Assembly (NCBI GenBank): GCA_950097015.1 | Contig: CATNEN010000039.1 | Location: 6,650,501 to 6,714,500 of the forward strand | Reading direction: 5' to 3' | Length of the DNA stretch: 64,000 bases | Source of the DNA: Macrostomum hystrix | Lineage: Eukaryota; Platyhelminthes; Macrostomidae | Shown: one piece after another, positions 42,743 through 54,479 of the stretch | Layout: every line of letters starts with the position of its first letter | How positions within the stretch are numbered: the first letter of the stretch is position 1 | Program-made: the position numbers and the translations under genes | Notes under the pieces: generated by a model | The model's input: the letters and a program-made list of their open reading frames with translations, nothing else | The model's database searches: none | Told to the model about the DNA's origin: nothing

Positions 42743-44494
42743 GATGAGACAGGAGTGACTAGATGAGACAGGAGTGGCTAGATGAGACAGGAGTGACGAG
42801 ATGAGACAGGAGTGGCTAGATGAGACAGGAGTGACTAGATGAGACAGGAGTGGCTAGATGAGACATGAGTGGCTAGATGAGACAGGAGTGACTAGATGAG
42901 ACAGGAGTGACTAGATGAGACAGGAGTGACTAGATGAGACAGGAGTGACTAGATGAGACAGGAGTGACTAGATGAGACAGGAGTGACTAGATGAGACAGG
43001 AGTGACTAGATGAGACAGGAGTGACTAGATGAGACAGGAGTGACTAGATGAGACAGGAGTGGCTAGATGAGACAGGAGTGACTAGATGAGACAGGAGTGA
43101 CTAGATGAGACAGGAGTGACTAGATGAGACAGGAGTGGCTAGATGAGACAGGAGTGACTAGATGAGACAGGAGTGACTAGATGAGACAGGAGTGACTAGA
43201 TGAGACAGGAGTGACTAGATGAGACAGGAGTGACTAGATGAGACAGGAGTGACTAGATGAGACAGGAGTGGCTAGATGAGACAGGAGTGACTAGATGAGA
43301 CAGGAGTGACTAGATGAGACAGGAGTGACTAGATGAGACAGGAGTGACTAGATGAGACAGGAGTGACTAGATGAGACAGGAGTGACTAGATGAGACAGGA
43401 GTGGCTAGATGAGACAGGAGTGACTAGATGAGACAGGAGTGACTAGATGAGACAGGAGTGACTAGATGAGACAGGAGTGACTAGATGAGACAGGAGTGAC
43501 TAGATGAGACAGGAGTGGCTAGATGAGACATGAGTGGCTAGATGAGACAGGAGTGACTAGATGAGACAGGAGTGACTAGATGAGACAGGAGTGACTAGAT
43601 GAGACAGGAGTGACTAGATGAGACAGGAGTGACTAGATGAGACAGGAGTGACTAGATGAGACAGGAGTGACTAGATGAGACAGGAGTGACTAGATGAGAC
43701 AGGAGTGACTAGATGAGACAGGAGTGGCTAGATGAGACAGGAGTGACTAGATGAGACAGGAGTGACTAGATGAGACAGGAGTGACTAGATGAGACAGGAG
43801 TGGCTAGATGAGACAGGAGTGACTAGATGAGACAGGAGTGACTAGATGAGACAGGAGTGACTAGATGAGACAGGAGTGACTAGATGAGACAGGAGTGACT
43901 AGATGAGACAGGAGTGACTAGATGAGACAGGAGTGGCTAGATGAGACAGGAGTGACTAGATGAGACAGAAGTGACTAGATGAGACAGGAGTGACTAGATG
44001 AGACAGGAGTGACTAGATGAGACAGGAGTGACTAGATGAGACAGGAGTGACTAGATGAGACAGGAGTGACTAGATGAGACAGGAGTGACTAGATGAGACA
44101 GGAGTGACTAGATGAGACAGGAGTGACTAGATGAGACAGGAGTGACTAGATGAGACAGGAGTGACTAGATGAGACAGGAGTGACTAGATGAGACAGGAGT
44201 GACTAGATGAGACAGGAGTGACTAGATGAGACAGGAGTGACTAGATGAGACAGGAGTGACTAGATGAGACAGGAGTGACTAGATGAGACAGGAGTGGCTA
44301 GATGAGACAGGAGTGACTAGATGAGACAGGAGTGGCTAGATGAGACAGGAGTGACTAGATGAGACAGGAGTGGCTAGATGAGACAGGAGTGGCTAGATGA
44401 GACAGGAGTGACTAGATGAGACAGGAGTGACTAGATGAGACAGGAGTGGCTAGATGAGACAGGAGTGACTAGATGAGACAGGAGTGACTAGATG
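42743..44494. repeat. 19-bp minisatellite, about 92 units
   Basis: Very uniform units GACTAGATGAGACAGGAGT, with GGCTAGATG as the main variant and rare ATGAGT. The 19-bp period leaves no long frame. The following stretch 44495-45089 has no gene that I recognise; a 9-bp perfect inverted repeat (AGTCACTAG/CTAGTGACT) lies near 44665. Confidence 0.96.
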
Positions 44495-45089
44495 AGATGA
44501 GGACAGGATATCAGACAGGTTAAGGAGAATGTGTGATGAGTTCATCCGTCAGTGGGCTTGGGACTGTGTTGAATCACTGTATGCATTTGTGGCTTGGCTT
44601 ATTTTGCAGCGAAATGTGGCTCGGCAATTGTGCCAAATAAAAAAGTCTGTCTGTTTGATATAAGTCACTAGCATGCAAACTAGTGACTGATATTAGTTAC
44701 AATCTATAGTTTTGTTTATTTATGTCTCATGTGTAAATGTTTTAATGAATAGCTATTAGCAAGAGTGATATGAGTGATATAGCTATGAGCGATACTTATC
44801 TGCAAAACCTAGTGAAGATTGGAAACACAAATTAATTGTAAGTGTCAATTTCGGTTACAGCGACAAATCTTTTCAGCTTATTCGGGGTTCAGTTTTTTGC
44901 ATTTAAAGGCTTGAAACTTTTTGTTAATGGTCCCAGATGAGAGAGGAAATGGCACAGGCAATGGGCAGATTCTCAAAGCAACAATTGCCCAATAGAAAAA
45001 TATCAAGTCTTTTCCCCGAAAACTCGCCGAGCAATGTCTTTGAGTTTCCATTTTTAGAATATTTCGCTTTCGTTTAATTTTAGGTACGG

Positions 45090-45099
45090 CTAAAAATAG
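45090..45099. promoter_or_regulatory. MEF2-consensus site upstream of member D (reverse orientation)
   Basis: CTAAAAATAG is the reverse complement of the CTATTTTTAG found before the other members. It is 295 bases upstream of the ATG at 45385. No TATA box is evident for this copy. Confidence 0.45.
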
Positions 45100-45324
45100 A
45101 CAATTGCGGCTCGAGTGGGCTGCACAGAAGGCATGGACATTTAGTGCACGTTGGCCAGCAAACAATGAAATGTGCGCTCGCTGCCCCAGAAACAGACGTG
45201 CCGCTGCCGGCTCTTCCACAGTTCATCCAAGAGCTCCTTCACATGGATAACCCATGACATGCAGCCTATATCAGCTGTGCCATTCTTTGTGATGGACTCT
45301 CAGGCAGACTCAGGCAGAGACTCA

Positions 45325-45367
<43 letters not shown>

Positions 45368-45384
45368 GCAGCTAGAAGCCAGCA

Positions 45385-45715
45385 ATGTCCAGCCAGCAGG
45401 TCAGCAGCACCCAGTCGGCGGCCAAGGACCCGTTCAGATTCTTCTACTACAAGGGCGAGAGCGAGGAGTCGAAGGCGATGCTCAGGCGAATGGTGGGCGC
45501 CTCGGCCAGGGTTCTGGTACAGCCCAGCATCTCCTGCGTCATCACCAACCCGGAGCTCATGCGCAAGATCAGAGGTCAGTGAACATCTCGCAGTGAAGCC
45601 ACTCGCCATAAAATACTGAGAATTTCTTTGTTGCGCAATAGTAATTCTAATTTGCTTCTTTTCTATTACAGATTCCGACAAGGGACAAACGAACTCATTT
45701 GCTCAAGATGATTGA
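45385..45715 (+). CDS. Small DPF-x-FY-KGESEESKA family protein, member D
   Basis: Exons 45385-45574 and 45672-45715 join in phase 1 to 77 residues. It differs from member B by one residue near the start (SSTQ for SSAQ). From the ATG through 46227 it is nearly identical to 40257-41098, a duplicated block. The 5' UTR, with CAG repeats at 45325-45372, resembles member C. An AATAAA follows near 45825. Confidence 0.8.
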
Positions 45716-46227
45716 ACAGCGAGTTGTTAAACATTTTAACATGTGATATGTAAATAACTCTTGTCCATCAGATGCTTGTGTCCAGCTAGCCAACTGCATA
45801 CTATTTTGTTTGTTTTGCTTAAATAAAATTATATATTATTATTAGCTAATTACTTACTGCCTTTCCCTGACATGAAAGCTGAAATTCAACCAAATTTGAT
45901 TATTTCAATACTTCTTCAATGCAAAGATAGTGCAATAGCAAGCTCAACTTCTATGACATTGCCATATTAACTAGCGAACAGCGCTATTACAGGACTCTGC
46001 CATAGACAGGAGAATTATTGCACTATCGACAAGCACTATTGCACTCCGACCGTTAATTGTCTATGGTAAAATCTCCATTTTAACTCACTTATCGGTTAGA
46101 CTATATGACAATGGTTTTTGCCAAGGACGGCTTGATAACTCAGGACGGGAAACGAGCCAATTCATGGCGAAAAAAAGTATAAGGCTCGTTTAAAAGCATT
46201 GTTCTATGGCCCATCCAAAGCTACGAA

Positions 46228-47526
46228 AGCAAAGCAAATGATTGTCTCAAGAGTTCACCTTTCATACGAAAAGTGAGCGGTTGCTCAAACTCAGAGTAGG
46301 AGCATTTACTCGTGAAAAATTGCTCAATTTATTTATACGGCCTATTGTGATGGAGTGCTGTGAGACTGGTACCAATTATATCCCAATTGCGGACTCGGGC
46401 AAAACCAACGGCGATGCGGCGACGCCCTGATTAACGGCGACGCGGCCAGTTGTACCTTGTTTCCTTGTTCTTGTAAAGTACTTGTGTTGTGTTGAGCCTA
46501 ACAATCTAGACAGTGCTGAAGAGATCGCTCACATTACTTAGCTAATTGTTTTTGAACTGCTCCAATATTTCACCTGTCTTTCATTTCGAGAAATAGTACA
46601 GTATATTTTGTCGATGTACCCCTGCATAACTTATAGAATGTGCTCTTGAATCAAGAGCTTGTGCAAAATTTGTGAATAAATTGAGCGGCACCGCATAGTG
46701 TGCTTGATACTCGTATTTGACAGAAGGCTAAAAAACATTTTCGCTGTTATCTTATGGGCGTGAGTGACAGGGAATGGTGGGAGACAGAAAAGGGGTATGA
46801 GAGACTGAGAAAGGTGAGAGATAGAGAAAGGTCCTGATAAACGCCCTGATTAACGGCGATGCTGCTTGTTGGCATTATTTTCTGATGAGACAGGTGTTTA
46901 GCATTTACCATGCATTCCGAATCATTTTTGCCAACACCGGAAAGTTTGTATTTTATGTCTATGTACAGTTAGTGTCCTTATTTGTACAGCTGATTAGAAT
47001 TACAGTAAGTTTAGTAATGTAATAGTGTATTCATTATATTACGAGTATTATTGTTGCATTTTAGCGAATACGTTTCTTGCAATCGTTTTAAAATTAACTT
47101 TTTAAAAATAAAACTCAAGCCACTCTACTTGCTTTGGTTCAGTAAGTAGTCTGAGAAGACGAAAAAAGTTTAAACCACAACATTAATGCTTTAGTGTAAA
47201 AACACCGGCCTATTGATTTACGAGTGATATGTAGTAGATGTACTTTCTCTAAGAAGGGATTTTTTTTCAATTTTTCTGTCCACACCTAGATTTAGAAATA
47301 GTGAGACAGACAGACAGAACAGACAGACAGACAGACAGACACACAGACAGACAGCCAGGTAGACAGGCAGACAAATTTGTAACATGCGACTATTTTAACT
47401 GTGACAAAAGCATCTCGTAATTGGCCATCGTAAGCGGCAATCATGCGTGTTCGCAAACAGTATCTCACAGTAAATTATAACCCAGTAGAGCTCGTAGAGA
47501 CAAGAGACAAGAGTAAAAGCAAAAAC
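46228..47526. other. No gene recognised; GACA microsatellite
   Basis: Frames here lack recognisable content. CCTGATTAACGGCGATGC-type blocks repeat near 46390-46445 and 46840-46862. A GACA tetranucleotide microsatellite spans about 47302-47370. Confidence 0.45.
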
Positions 47527-47637
47527 CTGTTCACGAGACTGCTTGAGTAGGGCATTGAAGAATGACAGACTGGCTGTCAAATAGGGCTGCACTGGCCATT
47601 GTACCCAGGCCTGTGTGGTGAGGTCTGACCATAATTC
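47527..47637 (-). CDS. Candidate orphan exon, unknown protein
   Basis: A 111-base interval is bounded by a good acceptor (TGTTGTAG, on the minus strand) and a weak donor (GTTTTT). It is open in one frame for 37 residues including QAWVQWPVQPYLTASLSFF. The composition looks natural, unlike the arrays nearby. I found no partner exon with matching phase and recognise no family, so it may be chance. Confidence 0.28.
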
Positions 47638-48129
47638 CTACAACAGCTACCCCGATTATGGAGTAGATTGCATTGTGCGTGTATCCGATCCGGTTTTATC
47701 CAGCCATTTACTACTCAACCACTCTGACACATATGAAACATTTTCTAACTGGAACTCTCGTGGCTTACACAGCGAGTGGTAAAATGAGACGGAAACAAAC
47801 TCAATGAAAAGAGCAACGACCCGTGCCACTGTGTTAGGGCAATTTTTATTTGAAAAGTATGCGCGATTCGCATTGTCATATTAGGAGATATCGATTATAT
47901 TAAAATACGAGCTTATTAAACAAGGACAAGTTAATTAAACACACTATATATAGATAGCAGTTTGTTAAAATAGCATGGATGAATGAGACTCGAAAACGCA
48001 CTCACCAACAGCTCGTAAGCATTAATTTTTCAAGACAGATTTTTTTTCTGCTGTCAATTTTCCTTGCACAAAAGCAGAGCTGTTGCTGAGGAAATCAACT
48101 GCGAGTAACTGGGATAATTTTTACAAAAA

Positions 48130-48590
48130 CAACAAGACGCAGCGCTCGCCTGGCGAGTGCAACACTGGGGTGGGTGACTGGCTTGTACATGCAGCGCTCG
48201 GCTGGCGAGTGCAACACTGGGACGGGTGGGGTGTGGTGGGGTGGGGTGGGGTGTGGTGGGGTGGGTGACTGGCTTGTACATGCAGCGCTCAGCTGGCGAG
48301 TGCAATACTGGGACGGGTTGGGTGTGGTGGGGTGGGTGACTGGCTTGTACATGCAGCGCTCGGTTGGCGAGTGCAACACTGGGACGGGTGGGGTGTGGTG
48401 GGGTGGGTGACTGGCTTGTACATGCAGCGCTCGGCTGGCGAGTGCAACACTGGGACGGGTGGGGTGTGGTGGGGTGGGTGACTGGCTTGTACATGCAGCG
48501 CTCAGCTGGCGAGTGCAACACTGGGACGGGTTGGGTGTGGTGGGGTGGGGTGGGTGAATGGCTTGTAGATGCAGCGCTCGCCAGATGAAC
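48130..48590. repeat. Minisatellite derived from the IPMK exon-2 splice acceptor, downstream array
   Basis: About seven units. On the minus strand each reads CACCC-rich tract, CCCAG, then TGTTGCACTCGCCAG, GAGCGCTGCATGTACAAGCC and AGTCACCC. This is the same unit as at 51390-51800 but with ATG in place of ATC, and it lies 0.65-1.1 kb past the IPMK stop codon. Confidence 0.9.
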
Positions 48591-49254
48591 CTGCAAATAT
48601 ATGTCGGCTTTACTGGCATATTTATATGATCTTTGCTAATAAACAATTAACAAAACACGATCCTCGTCCGAATAATAAAATATTTTTTTAATTTGAATCG
48701 GCGCCAAATAAAGACAGTCAATAATAATTCATTTGAATATTTCATTTGACCAATTGAAGGTTGAACAGCTGCTGCTTTCAGAAAAGACTTGAAAGGGAAA
48801 TTCCTTTCTAATTACCTCTGCATACCTCAGCACGTGACTAGTTTAAGCCAATCAAAATTCGACCGGCTTGTGTTTTATCAGGCCTAAGCCTTATCAGATA
48901 AAACATTTCTGACGTAACTTGGCGCCGATTTAAATTTCTTGTTGCTACCCAGAAGGCAAAATAGTTCGCGTAAGCGTTTAGGCAGATTAAGAAAAAAGGC
49001 ATACAACGGAAATGCTTTTCAAGTATGACTACTGTTTCACTAAGGATTGTGGAATATGGAGACGGATGCGTAACACAGCCAATGCCAATTTTGGGACTGT
49101 TGTTAAATAGAGCGAGAATTCCTAAAAAAATGGGATAAGCCTCGTGCAACCTAGTAGTTTTACTTGACAGGGAAGGATATTAAAATGAAAAAATACTCAT
49201 CACCAGTGTAGAAAATCTGGTTCGAATTTGAACTAAGCAAGGCAGAAAGAGCCA

Positions 49255-52200
49255 TCACTCGAGCTGGTAATCTCGCAGCAGTCCTATCAGCGTGCGCAGT
49301 CCAACCAAATAGTTGTCATCATGGCAACCGTTGCCAGGCACCGCATGAGTGAAGTCAATCATAGCCGCTAGGGCAATCGGCGGACGATAATTAGCGTTTG
49401 AGAACCGAGAAGAATTCTCTGAGTCCAACGGATCCGCTGTTGAGCGATCGCTGGTAGCTGTTTCTGACGAATCACCGTTGGACAATGCTCTGTGCGGCGG
49501 CAGATCTCCGTTGGCCTGACCAGGCGAGGATTGAAGAGGATGGACAGTCTGCAGCGATGACGCAACAGCCGATGTCGAAGAGTCGTCGCTAACCTTGGCT
49601 TCTTGCTCGCGCTCCAACGTCACCGCTGGCAGACTAGGCGAACCGGCATCGTCCAGAGACGAGGCCTCCGACGAAGCGTCATCGAGGGCGGCCCGGCAAG
49701 ACTCGACGGCCAGCAGTACGGAGCTGGCGTAGAAGTGGAAAGTTGTCTGGCGCTCGAACCAGGCGAGCAGGCGCTGCAGCTGTTCCAGCAGTTGGCGAAC
49801 TGCTCGACGACGATGAGCGCCACGGGGCACCGAGGACAGGAAGGGAGGCATCACATCCGTGTGCAGGCGCTCCGGAGTCACCTAAATCAGAGTTGGAGAG
49901 TGAGCCACTGCTTAGGGGTCACTAGCTGTCACTTGCCTTATATGCTAGGTAGCTTACCTGTTTCACCGTGAGCGAAGGCTTTGACAGGAAAATGATCACG
50001 GGGGGTATTTCAAATACATCATTCGTTGTTCTGTATCTCCTACAATATTCAACCAATAGCCATGCAAATCCAGAACACGGGCTAAAATTTTCCGCTATTC
50101 AAGAAGCAACTTCCAGAATCGCAAAACATCGGCATCGTCGAGATATTCAACCATTCTCGTCGAGGTGTCTGGTGTCGCAAAAATAGGCAAACATTTTCTG
50201 CTTATAAAATCTTATCATGTAACCACATCGGCTACTGATTGTTGACTATATTGTATTGATTATATTATTTATTCATACAATTATGAACCGATATGGATTC
50301 ACCAAAGAGGTTTATACAGAGAAATGTTATTTGTATTGTTACTAGGGTCTTCGGCAATAGTCGCTGAATATCTCGACGATGATGACTCGGACGGCTTTGA
50401 AAGTTAGTTAATTTTCTATTCAGATGGTGGACTTTCGCCAAAATCGGTCATTCGGTTTGGGTCCTTTGGGAGCTATTGTGAAATACCCCCCGAGGCCCCG
50501 TGACACCGTCAGGTCAGTTTCCTCTCTGCCCCGCCAGCGTATGTACTTTTAGCGTCCTCGCGCTCCCCCTACCAGGGATGAGTCATCACCTCACTGTTCC
50601 ATCCTGGCGACTCTTTGTTCGCTCGTTCCCTCCCCCCTTTCTCGTACGTGCCTGGCGTCAGCAGTCACGTGTTTCGTGTCACGTGACTGGCCTCTTTGGC
50701 TTTAAAAGTACATTAGGCATGTTTCGATTCGATAACATTGAGTAAGTCTTAGCTCATCATGGGCTGAGTAGTAGAGTAATTGAAGCGTTTTGCCTTTGCC
50801 ACACTAATTTGGGGACCTTAGAAGTATGTCGTACAATTTATGCTCTTGAAAGCCAATAATGGCACATAGTTAGTGCACATAGACGGCCTGAAAATAAAAA
50901 GTCAGGGCAGATGTACACACCTGTGCGAGTGCGTGCCTGAGTACGGTATCTGCCAATTTGTGTGCTCAAGAGTCATTGGAACAGGAAGAATTTCTAATAA
51001 TAATTATCTCATGAGCTCACATTGGCCCAGTGCCGCTTGCCCAGGTGCTCATAGCTCTGCTGATCCTCGCGCCAAGCCCGCAGCCCGGTGACCAAGAAGC
51101 CGACGCTCTCCCGGTGCCGATATTTGGACAACTCCGTGGCGCGCTTCTTCTCTGAAGCGTCTGGCTCGTAGCTTCTGGCGCCCATCTTCAGGTCCATCAC
51201 GGACGGCTGCACGAAGTCCGCTAGCAGGTCGTCCAGTCGCAGGTAGCGGCGGCCCGACTCGTCGCAGTAGACGCCACCGAAGGCTGGAAGAAGGCAACGC
51301 AACTCTGCCAGGTCGGCGCTGTCGCCACTGTCGATGGAGAAGACGCTGCGGTAGAACTGAATTTCGCGATCGCCCTTCGGCGCAGCCTGGACTGGTTTGT
51401 AGATGCAGCGCTCGCCTGGCGAGTGCAACACTGGGTTGGGTGGGGTGGGGTGGGTGACTGGCTTGTAGATGCAGCGCTCGCCTGGCGAGTGCAACACTGG
51501 GGTGGGTGACTGGCTTGTAGATGCAGCGCTCGGCTGGCGAGTGCAACACTGGGTTGGGTGGGGTGGGTGACTGGCTTGTAGATGCAGCGCTCGCTTGGCG
51601 AGTGCAACACTGGGGTTGGTGACTGGCTTGTAGATGCAGCGCTCGGCTGGCGAGTGCAACACTGAGGTGGGTGGGGTGGGTGAGTGGCTTGTAGATTCAG
51701 CGCTCGTCACCCGAGTGCAACACTGTGGTGAAGTGGGTGACTGGCTTGTAGATGCAGTGCTTGGCTGGCGAGTGCAGCACTAGCTAAGGTGGGTGGGTGA
51801 CCAGCTTGGATTCTGACTATGGACTGACTAACAGCTGGTTAGAGCATGTAATGTTGTTAAATAAACAGAAATGTTCAAGGCTGCAAGAGTTTATTAAGTG
51901 AGGATATCATTCTGGAAAAGTATGTGATCAGCATCAATCTTTATTAATATTTAAGAATTAAAAGGTCCAAGTAAACAAAATATAAAACCATGAATACTTA
52001 CACTGTGGCTTTGACTTCTTTATGTTACTTTCTAAAAGAAATTGTGGAGTGAAGTTTGTTAGAGTACATGAAAGTAGCTACGCCTAGCTTATTTAAAGCC
52101 TTTGGTGTCTTTGTAGCCAGCTATTGCTGAGAAAGTAATAGGCATAGCTAGTTAGCTAAGTAAAAACTTACCACATCTTTGAGTGTAACCATGTCCTGCA

Positions 52201-52256
52201 ACTTGATGTTCATAGATAGCCAAGTCTTTTGGGATTTGAATCAAACTTGAATCCAT
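49255..52256 (-). CDS. IPMK: Inositol polyphosphate multikinase
   Basis: Three exons in consistent phase: 52256-52172 (ATG; donor GTAAGT), 51430-51021 (acceptor CCCAACCCAG; donor GTGAGC) and 49881-49255 (acceptor TCTGATTTAG), giving 373 residues. Residues 17-22 are HQVAGH, a hallmark of the family's N-terminus. Lys40 in IYKPVQ is the expected ATP-binding lysine. PSVMDLKMG (104-112) is the inositol-binding PxxxDxKxG motif. YASSVLL (216-222) is the SSLL motif. MIDF (339-342) supplies the metal-binding Asp. An acidic, Ser-rich insert of about 100 residues separates the last two, as in animal IPMK. It phosphorylates inositol phosphates (IP3 to IP5) and PIP2 in cytosol and nucleus. The intron-1 end is a tandem array of exon-2 acceptors. 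Intron 2 holds a foldback MITE and a decayed SINE. Confidence 0.93.
49999..50492. mobile_element. Foldback MITE in IPMK intron 2
   Basis: The termini are a perfect 14-bp inverted repeat CGGGGGGTATTTCA (49999-50012 and 50479-50492). Inner inverted blocks include CATCGTCGAGATATTCA near 50130 against its complement near 50365. Long stretches match the element at 16574-17416 (CCAGAACACGGGCTAAAATT, TCGTCGAGGTGTCTGG). No coding frame. Target duplication is unclear. Confidence 0.8.
50775..51010 (+). mobile_element. SINE family 1, decayed copy
   Basis: Head mostly lost. Recognisable blocks are AAGTCAGGGCAGATGTACAC, ACCTGTGCGAGTGCGTGCC, GTGTGCTCAAGAGTCA and a TAATAATAATTAT tail. Lies in IPMK intron 2, touching exon 2. 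Confidence 0.65.
51390..51800. repeat. Minisatellite of IPMK splice acceptor plus exon start, intron-1 array
   Basis: About seven units of roughly 52-72 bp. The unit next to exon 2 is the real acceptor and exon start. Upstream units copy the C-rich tract, the CAG acceptor and about 45 bases of coding sequence (LHSPGERCIYKPV). The acceptor at 51496 lies exactly 66 bases upstream of the one at 51430 and keeps the frame; the next one up (51548) does not. Confidence 0.9.
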
Positions 52257-53240
52257 TGTATAAACAATTATCTAAAAAATGACAGAATTAGTCATTAGTT
52301 TTTAGTACAAAAAAGAACACTGAAATAAAAAATGCTTTTACAATGTCCCAAACCTAAAAAGATAACTACTACAAGCTAACAACTGATAACTTTGAGATCC
52401 CTCTTTCTCTTCATGTAGGCATATGACAATCCAAGCATGCTTCTAAATCAAGGCTTAGCAAATTTATAGCCCATATTGGCCAAAGCCATAGAATGCATAG
52501 ATAGGCATAGGCATAGCATACACCTCTAGATAAGAAATAGTTACGATACTATTTGAATATTGAACAAGCTATTTATCTAAGATTCACTTAGTATTTTTTA
52601 ATAAATTGGTTACGTACGCCATAAACTTATAATTATTTACTCGCTTTTTAAACTATGTAGGCTTAATATTCATTTTCGCGCATTTTTTGTTATAGAACCT
52701 AGAATATTGCGAAAACAAACTTCAACATTTGGTACCTTAATTAATAACAAGAAACATCAAACGCGTCAGAAGTCTGTGTTCGTTTGGTCGCGATAGCAAG
52801 TATGGACGACAATCGGTCAATGGCTATAACACAGTCTGATCAACAAACAACAAGATGATCATCTGATTAAATTATGCAAAGTTAAGAAAAATCGAAAAGC
52901 TAGTGTAAATGTATACCAGAGAAAAGTAAATAACTGCATCACGTTGACAGTATGTAGAGATACAGTATTTTTTAACGCTCAGTTAAATAAAAAGCTAGAT
53001 TATGGCATGAAAAACTATTTTGCAGATACTTTTGTTTTAATAGACATAAAAATGCGTTACCGATTTAGTTTAATTCCCGATTCCGAGAAATTAAGAAAAT
53101 GTCAACGCCCATCCATAGCTGAGCTGTGCGGGTAGAAAATTATAGTAATTGACTAGCAAGTTTTGCCCCCCTTCGGAGAGCAGAAATACTTTTAATTCGT
53201 CTAGTATATACTTTTTAGCAGCTGAATTTACAGCTTTTTA
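52257..53240. other. Upstream region of IPMK, no other gene recognised
   Basis: AT-rich sequence upstream of the IPMK start codon; the IPMK promoter should be here. A 63-codon frame at 52944-53135 has no recognisable features. Confidence 0.4.
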
Positions 53241-53249
53241 AAGCTACAA

Positions 53250-54420
53250 TGAACCCCCAGTTGACAATGATCCCCCAGTTGACAATGATCCCCCAGTTGA
53301 CAATGAACCCCCAGTTGACAATGAACCCCCAGTTGACAACGATCCCCCAGTTGACAATGATCCCCCATTTGACAATGATCCCCCAGTTGACAATGATCCC
53401 ACAGTTGACAATGATCCCCCAGTTGACAAAGATCCCCCAGTTCACAATGATCACCCAGTTGATGATGATCCCCCAGTTGATGATGATCCCCCAGTTGAAA
53501 ATGATCCCCCAGTTGACAATGATCCCCCAGTTGACAATGATCCCCCAGTTAACAAAGATCCCCCAGTTCACAATGATCCCCCAGTTGATGAAGTCTCCCC
53601 ATTGATGATGATCCCCAGTTAACAATGTTCCTCCATTTGACAATGTTCCCCCAGTTGACAATGATCCCCCAGTTGATGATGATCACCCAGTTGACAATGA
53701 TCCCCCAGTTGACAATGATCCCCCAGTTGAGAATGATCCCCCAGTTGACAATGATCCCCCAGTTAACAAAGATCCCCCAGTTCACAATGGTCCCCCAGTT
53801 GATGAAGTCTCCCCATTGATGATGATCCCTAGTTAACAATGTTCCTCCAGTTGACAATGTTCCCCCAGTTGACAATGATCCCCCAGTTGACAATGATCCC
53901 CCAGTTGACAACGATCCCCCAGTTGACAATGATCCCCCAGTTGACAATGATCCCCCAGTTGACAATGATCCCACAGTATACAATGATCCCCCAGTTGACA
54001 AAGATCCCCCAGTTCACAATGATCCCCCAGTTGACAAAGATCCCCCAGTTCTCAATGATCCCCCAGTTGATGATGATCCCCAGTTGATGATGATTCCCCA
54101 GTTGACAATTATCCCCCAGTTGACCATTACCCCCCAGTTGACAATGATCTCTCAGTTCACAATGATCCCCCAGTTGACAATGATCCCCCAGTTGACAATG
54201 AACCCCCAGTTGACAATGAACCCCCAGTTGACAAAGATCCCCCAGTTGACAATGATCCCCCATTTGACAATGATCCCCCAGTTGACAATGATCCCCCAGT
54301 TGACAATGATCCCCCAGTTGACAATGATCCCCCAGTTGACAATGATCCCCCAGTCGACAATTATCCCCCAGTTTACCATGATCCCCCAGTTCACCATGAT
54401 CCCCATTTTGATGATGACTC
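53250..54420. repeat. 18-bp minisatellite, CCCCCAGTTGACAATGAT
   Basis: About 65 units with variants (TTGATGATGATCC, TTCACAATG, TTAACAAAG). A block of roughly 200 bp ending in GATGAAGTCTCCCCATTGAT is itself duplicated (53570-53620 and 53800-53830). Period 18 keeps several frames open on both strands; no protein is inferred. Confidence 0.95.
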
Positions 54421-54479
54421 CCCAGTTGACGTTGATTTTTCAAACGCTGGGTTAGCCAAGATTCAAACTCAGGTTTCGC

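Noticed and set aside
42743-44494. Possible CRISPR array
   Set aside because: Uniform 19-bp head-to-tail units with no spacers, in a eukaryotic gene context.
48054-48646. 180-codon His/Pro/Cys-rich minus-strand frames taken as extra IPMK exons
   Set aside because: They are repeated copies of the IPMK acceptor-exon unit located downstream of the gene's stop codon; no unique coding sequence follows them.
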